64,000 nucleotides of DNA from Aquanectria penicillioides (Eukaryota > Ascomycota > Sordariomycetes > Hypocreales > Nectriaceae), in NCBI GenBank assembly GCA_003415625.1, contig PYIU01000005.1:4345001-4409000 (forward strand). The letters are read 5' to 3'. The notes under the pieces are model-generated. The model saw only the letters and a program-made list of their open reading frames with translations, made no database searches and was not told the DNA's origin. Below, one piece after another: positions 10,686 through 21,266 of the stretch (within the stretch, counting starts at the first letter, position 1; every line of letters begins with the position of its first letter). The translations under genes were made by a program, and so were the position numbers.

Positions 10686-12089
10686 CGGTTAGGATTTCCG
10701 ATTCAACATGCCTTGTACGTGGAAAATACCGAGATCATCCTGGACGGAGAGTAAACACACGACACCCGTGAGGTGAGGGGCTCCCTGCTTCAGTGGTAGT
10801 TCTTTTCAGCCAATCGATCAGTACCTACATGAAAACAATGCGTTGTCGGTTTCCTCTGGACGAATCCTGTCGCGCCGTTGCATGTCCAGCCAATAATGGG
10901 GTTTGGCGGTGAGATATCCTTGTCTCAAAATCGAAGCGTAGTCTAAAATCGACGCACGTTGGCGCTTGCAGCACTCTCTTGCTCATTAGAAATAGCGCCG
11001 CAGAGTGCCAGACACAGATCCTAGTTGAGAATCATTCTTGACAGGTAGGGGGTGTAGGCGTCGCGGGGAAATGCTTATTTCGGACATTATTCTCAAACCA
11101 CACTTATTGCGCTTATTGAGTCTATTTTTACCAGTTCGTGTCAAGAGACGCATTATCGCGGCATAAAGCTAGATTCAAGCTAAATCATTTTGCACAAGTG
11201 CAATTACTTTACGGTGCCATTGATAATTAATCCTAAGTAACCGACAGACTTGGCTCAACTCATCTACATGGCGCTCTTTCCCCCGCTTTGCATCCAAATC
11301 TGCAGCAAACTCAATAATTCGTAACATAGGATTGGTATTTTCATTATATCAATCCATGCTGTGATCTGCATCTCACCATCCTAGAGCAGATCTTCATCTC
11401 AGAACCTAACACACGCTTTCTGTATGGACTCCAAAGTGGCACCATCTCTTATCCTGCTGATACAGGCATCAGTCGTCACCCACCAACTGAGAATTCATGT
11501 CTCTCCCAGCATCGGGTTCCTCCAAGAGCTCACAAATTGACAGTAGGCTGTGTGTGGTTGGCGAATAGGCTGCGCCCACCCTCCCGAATATCTAATATCC
11601 AGTTGGAACCAGTACACCGTTTGAAAGCGGTGATCATGTCAATTTGCTTTTTATCTCTGACACGCCCTATTATCTGCCCGGGTTTTACAGTCGACTGGGG
11701 TCGTGTGGGTGAATCTTGTCAGGATTATCAGTTTGGATAAAACCATCAAGCCTCATGCTGATTTCCTTGGCATCATGGTCAACCGACAACAGCCAACAAC
11801 TTGAATCTTCTCATAGAATCATGATGGAATTTCGATATTAAAGGATCAAGAAGCTTGTTGGTCGCTGTATTAGTGTGTCACATGATGATGCTCTAATGGG
11901 GGCTCAGCACATGCTACTACCAAGACCCGCGTTTCTTGGTGTCTCGACGATGATTCTAAAATTACCTCTCCGAGTATTTACAGCTCTGAGAATGACAAGG
12001 TAATTGAAGAGACGTGAAGCAACATTCTCGGCAAAGCCAATCCGATCGATATTTCTCGTGTTAGTGCAACTGGAACATGAAACGTCACA
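10686..12089. other. Gene-free interval of about 1.4 kb
   Basis: The left end holds the promoter of the kinase/WD40 gene. No coding exon could be supported. A 67-codon ORF at 11537-11740 has no recognisable features. Confidence 0.4.
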
Positions 12090-12443
12090 GTGGGGGATGC
12101 CGTCTATCGCGTCCATTCCCGACCAGACTATTCACATGGCTCCGTTTGTTCTAAGACATACAACCAAGAAGTCGCCTTCGTTCAGTGCTTTGGCATTGAT
12201 TGGGCTGCCGAGGAAATCGCAGATGCTGTCCCAAACTGCTTTGATAACCGGGACTTGGATATCACCTTTGCCACGATGCAAGAACGTGATCTAAGTCACG
12301 AAATGCACTCAACCTACAGAGGAGATCTTCAGAATCTCGACGAAAGGCAGATGTGTCTTTGGTTTACGATAACCAATCTTGTTGGAGACACTGTGCTCAC
12401 CATGGAGAAAAAAGTTCGTTCGACTAATCCGGAAAGGCAATGA
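12090..12443 (+). CDS. Unrecognised exon-like ORF, possibly part of a decayed gene
   Basis: An open stretch of about 117 codons with convincing protein composition ('CFGIDWAAEEIADAVPNCF', 'MCLWFTITNLVGDTVLTME') follows a CACAG acceptor-like site. The same frame has a TGA just upstream, so a preceding exon is needed. No start codon or signal peptide could be placed. The Cys spacing suggests a secreted protein. It may belong with the decayed secreted-protein sequence that begins near 12581, but I could not join them. Confidence 0.3.
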   Translation: MGDAVYRVHSRPDYSHGSVCSKTYNQEVAFVQCFGIDWAAEEIADAVPNCFDNRDLDITFATMQERDLSHEMHSTYRGDLQNLDERQMCLWFTITNLVGDTVLTMEKKVRSTNPERQ

Positions 12444-12564
12444 TCATCAAAATTACCTTCACAAGCAGCTTTCGGTACGCATCTCATCTGATCAACTCTA
12501 GCAGATTGCCAAGGTTCGAGCTGCGGTTATGTGTGCTGTGCGACAAAAATGCTCACAGTCACCG

Positions 12565-13064
12565 CCCCTAGGAAATAATTGACTGCCAGAGAAATATTCA
12601 ATGCCAGACAACCAGCGAAATCACCAAATCTTTGGAAATCGGCAGATCTGCTAGTGCTTGTCCTCCTAGCTGGGCCTATGGAGGTTTCGCTGTGATAGAG
12701 TCTTGGTCGACAGGAAATAGTTACTCCCACACTAGCGAAACTGGGGAGTAAATATGTACTTGGTATAGGATGGTTCACACGGCTTGTATGAATAACCTTC
12801 TCCCCCATCTACTCAAGCCTCTAGATTCAGAGAGATCCCTCAAGATTCTTCATTACAGATGGCGGGCGTACCTAACATTATATTAGATCCCTTCCAACGA
12901 TGGGGTCAGATTACCTGTGGGGGAATGAAAAGAAAGGCGACCCTGACATCTTGTTCTCACCCAACGATATCAATCGCGGCAGCAACTGCTATTGCGTTAC
13001 TAAGACATGCTGTTCTCAGGGAGACGAGTGGTGGGATAAGACCGGTCGCGCTGGTGGCCCGTAG
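12565..13064 (+). pseudogene. Decayed gene for a fungal secreted protein of unknown function
   Basis: One frame runs from an acceptor-like CCCCTAG near 12570 through 'CQTTSEITKSLEIGRSASAC', 'VIESWSTGNSYSH' and 'SETGE'. It then meets TAA (near 12748) and continues in the same frame with 'ICTWYRMVHTA'. A further block ends at TAG 13064 and contains 'FSPNDINRGSNCYCV' and 'DKTGRAGGP'. These blocks resemble a widespread small secreted protein family in moulds that has a Trp-Ser/Thr-Thr-Gly-x-x-Tyr element, a GETVC-like element and a C-terminal AGGP. I recall the family from memory and know no function. The in-frame stop and missing linking segments indicate decay. Confidence 0.4.
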
Positions 13065-13343
13065 CTTTCTTCTCCACTCTCGCCTAGGTGTGTCAAGTCT
13101 TGTGTATGAAATATCGGTTGCCTGCGATGAAGAAGTCTAAGGAAAGGTTTTAAGAAGTTTAATTTGATTGGAATCCTATTTTATATTTAGGTACGATAGA
13201 CTTTGGCGCAGGGCAAGTTAATCTACAAACATGGAGATGAAGATATTTGTCTCTCTAGCTAGAAGGGCCTTCTCCAGTTTTGCATATACCAAACCAATGG
13301 AAGTGTTCAATTTTGCCTGATATGATATCCTCAAACCCGATAA

Positions 13344-14348
13344 CTATCCCAACAAGGCCGCCTCGTGCTCCGGCGTTAGTCCATAAGTAGGCGTGGCGTC
13401 CTTGGGCGGAGGCGCAGGGACATTATCTCCACTCTGGATCCATCCCCAAGTATCCTTCACAGTTTCCTCGCTCGACCGGGTTGTAAGGCCAGCTTCAACA
13501 GCTTTGGTAGTATCCCAGAGGTTCAACATGCCATATATAGAACTTCCCAGGGGGCACCAAAGCGGAAGCTCAAAGACATGATTCATGCCGACGGCAAGTA
13601 GCTCCTCAGCAGTCTTCCACACAAGTTTGGCATGACCGCCAGTGACGCTATTGAAGCTGTCCAATAGTTGCCCCATTAGTACAGGGTCACCCAAGACCGT
13701 GTAAGCACCTTCCAGGCCCTTCTCCGCGCCCATAATAGCAAAGTTTGCCAAATCACGGGCGTCAACGAAACGAGTGGGGAGCTCAGGTGGGCCTGGGGCG
13801 ACTACGGGACCGCCGCGGTGAAAGCGTGGGAGCCACCAAGGAAGACGGCCGCCCATACCGACGACGTGCTCGTGGGGCCCCAAGATAATGCCAGGGCGGA
13901 TCACACACACAGGAACATCGGCCTTCTCGGCGGCAATCTCGCCACAGCGCTTGTCGTATTGGTAAACTGACTTTTCGGCCCCGGGAACATCGACCCGGTA
14001 AAGTGGAGTCTCCTCGGTGTATAGACGAGAAAAGTCAAACTTGGGTTGGTCATACACCATGACGGTCGAAATATACGTGTAGTGGCGAATTCGTCCGCGG
14101 AGTGCATCGACAGCGTTCACGACGGCTTCTGCGTTGTCGCCCCAGGTGTCAATGACAGCATCAAAGGTCATGTCGGCTAACCCGGAGTATCCGCCTGGAG
14201 CCAGACGATCGCCAATCACTGTGGTGGCTCCCTGAGGCGCGGGCCTTGTGCCACGATTAAATACGGTGACTTTGTGGCCGCGAGCAAGGGCCTCAGCTGC
14301 GAGTACGCGGCCGAGAAAGACGGTGCCTCCGAGGATCAGGAGATGCAT
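13344..14348 (-). CDS. NAD-dependent epimerase/dehydratase (extended SDR family)
   Basis: This is an intronless 334-aa protein from ATG 14348. The frame extends to 14420, but the extra 24 residues precede the canonical Rossmann start and are probably untranslated. The N-terminus 'MHLLILGGTVFLGRVLAAEA' is a textbook GGTxFLG dinucleotide-binding motif. 'TYISTVMVYDQ' and 'YQYDKRCGE' supply the Ser and Tyr-x-x-x-Lys catalytic elements, and 'VCVIRPGIILGP' and 'RFVDARDLANFAI' are typical of the family. The substrate is unknown. The sequence style is close to actinobacterial NAD-dependent epimerases. With no intron, that hints at old bacterial ancestry, which is inference only. Confidence 0.85.
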   Translation of the reverse strand: MHLLILGGTVFLGRVLAAEALARGHKVTVFNRGTRPAPQGATTVIGDRLAPGGYSGLADMTFDAVIDTWGDNAEAVVNAVDALRGRIRHYTYISTVMVYDQPKFDFSRLYTEETPLYRVDVPGAEKSVYQYDKRCGEIAAEKADVPVCVIRPGIILGPHEHVVGMGGRLPWWLPRFHRGGPVVAPGPPELPTRFVDARDLANFAIMGAEKGLEGAYTVLGDPVLMGQLLDSFNSVTGGHAKLVWKTAEELLAVGMNHVFELPLWCPLGSSIYGMLNLWDTTKAVEAGLTTRSSEETVKDTWGWIQSGDNVPAPPPKDATPTYGLTPEHEAALLG

Positions 14349-15224
14349 GGCGGAAGTGGGCAAGGGGCTTTGGAAAGCCTGGTTTGGGCTTGGGTGGGAG
14401 AGCCTTGAGCGAAGTGGCATCGAAGGACGATGGAAACAATCCCCAGCGCGATGCGGAGGGCACGGCGAGTTCTGGAGAGGCCCGGGGAGGTGGCAGGCTC
14501 GCTACTTATACAGCCAACAAGGCTGTGCGAGTCTCTGTCTACGCACCAAACCACCTGCCCATGCTCAAGGACTCAGATAGCAACCCGACGGCGTCTGTCA
14601 GTTGGCATGTTTCTCGCCGGGGTGAGCATGTAACAGCTACATACTACCCCGCAGTGTTTCGCCTTGTTTTGTGCAGTTCCGAGAGGAGACCCAAGTCGGT
14701 GCCCCACCCCGCTACGTGGACATGAATGTGAATGTGAATGTGAATGTGAATGTGAATGTGAATGTGAATGTGAATGTGAATGTGAATGTGAATGTGAATG
14801 TGAATGTGAATGTGAACGAGAATGCGAAGTGAGCACACCGTGCCCGGCCAACACATTGAACCCAATGCCACTGATGTTGCGGTACGCGTGGATTCAGGAA
14901 CGAGATAGAGGTCGAATTCGCCCATCGTCGCCCATACCATAGCAAGACAGCCTATTTCTACGCGAGGCTGAATGCTGTTTGCAGACCTTTGGCATCTGAT
15001 GGCGCTTGGGATCTCGTGGTGGGTTGATTATTTCAAACCTAGCACAGAGCAGATCCTGCATCGCTATCCTCTGCCAAACAGAACAAAGGACCCGGCAAGG
15101 TCCTGGGACTCTGTTAAATTGAGGACTTGTTGCTTTAGGCTGTGCATTCTAAATCTAGCCTTTCTGCCTACTTCTAGCCAGGACACGGGACAACAGTGAA
15201 GACGCGCACACAACTGACCCTGCT
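14349..15224. other. Intergenic region containing the GAATGT satellite
   Basis: The left end is the promoter of the epimerase gene. No coding ORF was recognised. His-Ile, Cys-Glu and Phe-Thr dipeptide ORFs here are translations of the hexanucleotide repeat. Confidence 0.5.
14724..14813. repeat. (GAATGT)n microsatellite, 15 perfect copies
   Basis: Fifteen uninterrupted GAATGT units are followed by two degenerate copies (GAACGA, GAATGC). Every frame is an open dipeptide repeat, so apparent ORFs across it are artefacts. Confidence 0.97.
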
Positions 15225-16916
15225 TCAAGTTGATTTTGCTCCTCTCGTAAACACCTGTCCCTCACTATCAAGCGCATCTAGGTTCCACACAAGTCGATCT
15301 ACATCGCCACCCGTGGTCCTCTTGAAATGAAGCAGCCAGGCCGGACGTGGGTAGTGAAACAGCGCTCGAGCAAGTCGCTCTCGAGCTGATGGTAGGAAGA
15401 TGAAGCTGTCGTAGTTGTAGTGGGAGAGAATGTGGGTTTGGCTCTCCTTGTCGTTGATGCTAAACTTCAGGGCCCCTTTGTCGATAAATACATGCAGCGA
15501 CACGGCTCGTGTCCCGTGCCAATAAATGCCAACGAAATCCTGATAAGGGGCCTGCGGCGTATCCGGAACTCTCTCCTCTTCGAGCATGTCTGCAATGGTT
15601 TTATACTTTGTTCTCCACCTTAGCGCGGCCCCCTCCGCGAGCTTCGGGATATCTGCTGGCATTTTCACACCCAAAGAAGCTTGCAGGAGGGTTTGAGCGA
15701 TCCAATCCGCAATATCTCCCTGAGATATCGAGTTTGTTAAAACCACTATCACCAGTTGAAGCTCTGGCACTAGCATGATGCAGTGATTGTAGCCTGGCAT
15801 GGCGCCATTGTGATAAAAGACCAGGCGAGGTTCCGAGCCTGCTCCCAACGTCGGCATCTCGTGCACAACGCCCGGGTTGAAGCCCATTTTTCCAAATTGC
15901 GTTGGAGTTGTGACCTTTGCGAAGCCCAGCGCGTACAGCTCGTCCGACGCGGGCGACTTGCTGAGAATTGCATGCCCAGACAGAAGAACATCCACAAGCT
16001 CAATCGGGGGGGTTTCATTCCGGAAGATGGACATTAGGCTGTTTCCCCACTTCAGGAGGTCGCGTGCAGTGGCCCGGAGGCCGCCAGCTGGAGCCATGGG
16101 CATCCCGTCTGTCATTTCCATGTCTCCGATTTGCAGCAGCTCTTTGTCGTCTGTGACAACGTACGGAAGCGCAGTTGATCCGGCAGGAATCTCTGATTCA
16201 ATGACGGTGGTCTCTGATAGCCCGACCTTGTTCAAGACTCTTGCGGCTAGGACTTTGCCCCATGGCTGATGAGTAACGCGCTCGATGATCTCGCCGACGA
16301 GCGCGTACATCCAATTGTTGTACAGCCACCGCGAGCGGAGTGGGTATACTGGGCTCAAATGGTTGCAGACCGCGACGGTGAAGTTCTTGGGAACCACTAC
16401 CTCGTTGTTCGCACCAAGCCAGAGTGCATCTAGGCGAAGGAGACCGGTTTGGTGCGAGAGGAGGTCGATTAGTGTCAGTCGTTTGGCCAGAGACGGGTCC
16501 GAGGCGAACGACAACTCAGGGATATAAGTGCTGATCGGCTCTTGCCATTGAAGAAGACCCTCGTGGACAAGCTGGGCGACAGTGGCGGCAACGAAGGACT
16601 TAGTGAGAGAGCCGAGCGGATATCGGGTGCTCACGTTGGCAGGCTGCTGGTTCTCCAAGTCGGCGAAGCCAAGGCCATGCTCCATGAGGATGTCTCCATG
16701 GCTCATAACGCCGATGGAAATGCCAGCAGTGCCTCCAATTTCCTTCAATGCGTCGATTGCAGGAAGAACTGCCGTGAGCCGAGGGAGGAGGTCTTGGTGC
16801 GAGCAGGTCGTAGTTCTAAGCGAGCTCAGGAACGGAACTTGAATATGAGCCATGGCCGATGGGAGCAAGATGAGAGTGGGATGGAAGCGCATGCCTCGGG
16901 GATGTTGAAAAGCCAC
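15225..16916 (-). CDS. Beta-lactamase-like serine hydrolase (class C / esterase type)
   Basis: This is an intronless 563-aa frame. ATG 16916 or 16853 (MAHIQVPF) could be the start. The catalytic Ser-x-x-Lys is 'SLTK' at about 103-106, the Tyr-x-Asn is 'YNN' at about 199-201, and a 'HNGAMPGY' block stands where the third KTG/HxG motif sits. The rest follows the class C beta-lactamase/transesterase fold, with 'HEGLLQWQEPISTYIPE', 'LIDLLSHQTGL' and 'MAPAGGLRATARDLLKWG'. A C-terminal domain of about 130 residues follows the core. Fungal members act as esterases, transesterases in secondary metabolism, or lactam hydrolases. The substrate cannot be read from sequence. Confidence 0.88.
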   Translation of the reverse strand: MAFQHPRGMRFHPTLILLPSAMAHIQVPFLSSLRTTTCSHQDLLPRLTAVLPAIDALKEIGGTAGISIGVMSHGDILMEHGLGFADLENQQPANVSTRYPLGSLTKSFVAATVAQLVHEGLLQWQEPISTYIPELSFASDPSLAKRLTLIDLLSHQTGLLRLDALWLGANNEVVVPKNFTVAVCNHLSPVYPLRSRWLYNNWMYALVGEIIERVTHQPWGKVLAARVLNKVGLSETTVIESEIPAGSTALPYVVTDDKELLQIGDMEMTDGMPMAPAGGLRATARDLLKWGNSLMSIFRNETPPIELVDVLLSGHAILSKSPASDELYALGFAKVTTPTQFGKMGFNPGVVHEMPTLGAGSEPRLVFYHNGAMPGYNHCIMLVPELQLVIVVLTNSISQGDIADWIAQTLLQASLGVKMPADIPKLAEGAALRWRTKYKTIADMLEEERVPDTPQAPYQDFVGIYWHGTRAVSLHVFIDKGALKFSINDKESQTHILSHYNYDSFIFLPSARERLARALFHYPRPAWLLHFKRTTGGDVDRLVWNLDALDSEGQVFTRGAKST

Positions 16917-17950
16917 TGAGATGGCTCTGTGTTTGCCGGACTAGAAATTCAATGATCAGTTTAGCCGCTACTGGCCATTGAATAAAAAAAAAAAAAAGAG
17001 AGTTCATCAAAGCGAGCCCAGCGGGCGGTGTATTTGACACTATAGACCAGGAAATAGGACATGCTGACCAAAAAAAGTGCCTTCAGGCCGAAACTAGTCA
17101 GCAGCGAGGCGATAAGAAGAATGGAGGAGAACGGAGGAGAACGGAGGAGAACGAAGGGAAGTGTGCACTGGGAGCTTCGGAGGGGACTGCGCTGGCACGA
17201 AAATGAGGGCCATGCGGCTCTGCGTCCTCTGGTTTTGCTGCGTGGTGCGAGAAGAGAGAAGAGAACGAATGTATCTCTACTTGGGCTGTACCTTTAACCA
17301 GAGCCTCGTCTTGGCATGCAATAGGGACTCCGAGAGACCCCGCTTCTTTCTGCCTCAAGCTTGCAGAATGCGAGGCGCCAGTTGGTTGCATCAGATAAGC
17401 CGGGCGTCTCACCCGCTGGTGTGGCGTGGCTGTGATACTGTGACTGTGCAACGGCAAATGCCATTTACATGGGAAGACTACACATCATCCGGCTACTAAA
17501 CCGCAATCGGCGGGCTCATACGACGTGCCCGAGATATTCATACAAAATGCCCTGGTTGAGAGTGTTCCAAGGCGATGAGTCCTCACCCCTCCGGTGGCTA
17601 GCGAGCCGGCTGGCAAATTACATCGCTGGTGGCGCTCTCCAGCTCATCCATGAGCTCTGTAAGGCGGGAGGATTCATCCGTGCCGGATATTGAGGACACA
17701 TCCCCGACGCCACAGAGCGAGCTGGGAAACCATGGGTAGGAATCGTAGCAGACGAAGAAACAAGGCGGGCGGGCCCGGACGCAAGGAGGGCGAGTCTGGA
17801 GGCAAGGCGGACTCTATCAAAACCATTCTTCCAAAAAAACATGGTTGTATGAAAGAGTGACGTTTTGCGCAACCACCGAACAGCTAGGCCGAGAGGCTCG
17901 AGACAACCCGCGCGTACGACGTTACCACGCTGAAAGAACTATCCAGCACC
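16917..17950. other. Intergenic region, about 1 kb, between divergent genes
   Basis: Contains a poly-A tract near 16983-16996 and a short tandem repeat at 17121-17153. No protein-like ORF was recognised. It holds the promoters of the beta-lactamase-like gene (minus) and the NLR-like gene (plus). Confidence 0.4.
17121..17153. repeat. Three tandem copies of a 10-bp unit (ACGGAGGAGA)
   Basis: About three near-perfect direct copies lie upstream of the NLR-like gene. The tract is purine-rich on the plus strand. Confidence 0.7.
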
Positions 17951-20900
17951 ATGGCCACAGCACAGCAGAAGCCCGATGGAACCGGAGCGGTGGTACATGT
18001 GGACCGGTAAGGATGATCTAATGACCCTTTGCAAGGAGGCAGGCATGTTGAATGAGGTTCAGTCCAGCAAAAGCCTGGCAAGTCGCCCTCGATCATGCCA
18101 AGGACGAGATTGGCGACAAGGCCTACAAAAAGTTTCTGGCCACTCGAGACTATGACACATGCTTTACGGAGCTCACCATCAGGCAAGCAAAGGTGGCTAA
18201 GAAATGGCCGGTCCTCCAGAGCATCTTGCGCCCCGTCCTCAACGTCCTGCGTGGATTCGAGAAGGCCATTACGACTTGTGTGCAGAGCAATCCAGAAGTC
18301 GCCAGCTTGATCTGGGGCAGCATACAGGCGCTTTTAACTGTGAGGATATTGCTTTGGGTCACCTAAAACGACGATGGAAATACTGAGAATCAGTATAGAT
18401 AGCTGCTAAGTTCTCGGACTGCCTGAAGCAGATCTCCAACATGCTGAGCGAACTATCCAAATCAATGCCACGATTCGAGGACTATGTCAAGCACTTTCCT
18501 ATGCACGAACGCCTACAACTTAGGCTTATAAACATATACGAGACCTTTATTCTTTTTTGCGTCCGTGCTTTCAAATTCTTTGATTCCAAGACGTTCAGTG
18601 AGTGCAGCATGGTCTCCCCTTTTTCCCCTTGTCACGCGTCTTTGGTAACCGACTCGCAGCGATCTGGGCCAAGGTTCTGTGGAAGTCAATCGACACTGAA
18701 TTCCAAGCGTCCGTCGAGAGACTCAAGGCTGACAAGGCGGAGCTTGAAAGCGAAGCCCAGGCTGCCAACATCACAGTTGGGTTCAAGAGAGAGCGTGATG
18801 CGGAGTTGCGGCACCAGCAAATTGTCGCAATTGTATCAGATGCTATCCAGTCCACGAAGATGATCAAACCCACTATGCTAGTCCCATACAACCGCAATGC
18901 CAAGTTTCATGGTCGCGAAAACGAACTCGTATCTATCCACGAATATCTGTCCCCCTCAAATAATCCCGACAAGAGAGATCTACGAGTTATTGCGATCCGA
19001 GGAATGGGAGGGCTAGGAAAGACACAGCTGGCTCTTGAGTATATCTTTTGGCAGCGAAAATCATACAAGGGAATTTTCTGGCTTCGGGCCGAAACGAGCA
19101 CTGTGCTTCAGCAGGACTTCGCTCAGATAGCAAAGGTGCTGGACAATAAGGATAGGTCAGCCATGGACCTCAACAAGAGCGTAGAAGTGGCTAAGGATTG
19201 GCTCTGCGCAACTGGTGAGCGTTTAAAACACGAAAACCTACAGACAACTCTAGCTAATACGCGGAGCAGAAGAGCCTTGGATTGCCGTATTTGATAATGT
19301 CGACGATGCAGCAGACATCGAGGACTTCTGGCCTTACTCGGGGCACGGCGCCATCATCCTAACTACCAGAGACCGAGAGGCGGCAGACAAAATGTCTCAA
19401 AAGCAGATTGAGCTGGCCGGCTTCGGGCCTCAGGAGGGATCTGCACTGCTGTTGAGCCAGATGGAGCTGTCCTCTAGCTCGGCGACCCAAACATCTTGCG
19501 ACATTGTCGACGAACTCGGCGGTTTGCCACTCGCCCTCTGTCAAATGGGTGTATATATGCGCCAGACCGGATGCTCTCAACAAGAATTTCTACAGCTGCT
19601 CCGAAACCGTATCAACTCTCGACTACTCTTCTCCGATGCTGGTAGTACTACCAGCTTACAGTATAATAACACCGTGAGCAGCTGCTGTGACCTATCTATT
19701 GATCTACTCTCAAAGGACTCGAAGCATATCCTCGGTGTGTTGTCTTTCTTTCAGACCGATGATATCCAGGAGAATCTCATTACTGGAGCTTGCGCCAGTG
19801 TTTCTCGGATCCAGCATCTAAGCAATGCTCTTCAATGGAACGACGCTGTCCGCTCGTTGACTAAACAAGGCTTGGTGACGCGATCAGAAAAGAACCAAAA
19901 GCAGTTTTTGTGGATGCATCGGGTGGTAAAGCGGCACGTTCTTCACACATTGGATGCTGGAGAGGTTGCAGCCAAGCTGCGGGCATCTAGTGATGCCATT
20001 AGTCTTCTCGCCCAGACATTTCCTACAAGGCCCATGGATGGCGGGACCATGTGTAAAGACTGGAGCGAGTGCGAACGCTGGCTCCCACACGTCCTCAGCT
20101 TGAAGGAGGCCTTTGAAACATATATCCTGGATGCTGATCTCCCGATATCCTACGCTGAGCTCCTCTGTAACTGCACCTACTATCTCTGGGAGCGTGGAAT
20201 CAAGAATTCTGTTGCTTTCGCCTCCCAGGCCCTCAAAGTTTGTCAGAATGTCTCTAGGACGGCAGATTCAGACATACTGCAGGCTGATATGCTTACCATG
20301 GTTGGCGCTGTGAAGATTATGAAATTTGCCACAAGAGGGGAGTGTGCAGGTCTGTTCCGCCAGGCACTCGAGCTGCGGGAACGCTACATGGATAATACCG
20401 CAAAACCCACGTATTTCGACCAGATCCAACTCGCCAACGCCTACAATAATACAGGGGCTGGTTACTTGATTATAGAAGGGTATGATGAGGCGCTACCTCT
20501 GTTTCAGAAGGGGCTGAAAGTGAAGATGAGCCTTGGGAACGAGAGCACCATGCCTTATGAAGTGGGTATCAGCCTGTATAATCTCTGTCAGGTGGACATC
20601 GGCAAAGGCATGTTTGAAGAAGCGCGACAGAAATGTTCCAGGGCACTGGAGCTTGTGGAGGATAAGAATGGCCCTGAAGACTTCCGAACAAATCAATTCC
20701 GATATACATATGCAGAGCTGCTTGTCGCTTGCGGGGAGTTGGATGAAGGCCTTAAAGTCCATGAATACACCCTAGAAATTCGAAAAAGGGTTATGGGGCT
20801 TGACAATAACGATACAGCTGTCAGTTATTATGGGGTTGGCTGCCTTTATCAGCGAATGGGTCGGCTCAATGAGGCACTGTAGGTTACGGGTCCGACATCG

Positions 20901-21171
20901 TTTGAGGACCGAATGACTAACCACACAGTACAGGGACATGATCAATCGCTCTATAAAGGTCTTCCAAGAGACCCCGGATGCCGAAGATAGAGCTGCGCGG
21001 TCATTCTATAGGAAGTACTTGATCTTGAAGGATCTGGGACGGGAAGAGGATGCCACGGACGCCGTTCAATTAGCTAGGCAAATACGCAAGACGATCATGG
21101 GGCGTGATATTCAAGCAGAGGAGTCGCTTGCAGATTATAACTCTCTTGTAGCTTACTATTACAAAGTATAG
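17951..21171 (+). CDS. NLR-like STAND protein: DUF7708 - NB-ARC - TPR
   Basis: Six exons, 17951..18006, 18063..18339, 18399..18597, 18660..19214, 19270..20878 and 20934..21171, are in consistent phase and give about 977 aa. The N-terminal part ('AWQVALDHAKDEIGDKAYK', 'ASLIWGSIQALL') matches the DUF7708 domain seen at the front of fungal NLRs. NB-ARC follows with a perfect P-loop 'GMGGLGKTQLALEY' near residue 292, a Walker B-like 'WIAVFDNVDD', 'AIILTTRD' and 'GGLPLALCQMG'. The C-terminal third is TPR-type ('NTGAGYLIIEGYDEALPLFQ', 'GRLNEAL'). Such proteins act as cytosolic ATP-driven switches in non-self recognition or incompatibility. That role is inferred from architecture. The final short exon ends at a normal stop, so the gene looks intact. 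Confidence 0.88.
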
Positions 21172-21266
21172 GTTCTGGAAGCGCCTCTGTCACATAATTG
21201 GGCTGAGCGAATTGAGAAGCAGGCACGAGAAGCCATGGGCCATGCAGATAAGAAACCCGAACAATC

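Noticed and set aside
14573..14945. Overlapping ORFs on both strands with His-Ile, Cys-Glu and Phe-Thr dipeptide runs
   Set aside because: They are translations of the GAATGT hexanucleotide repeat, not genes.
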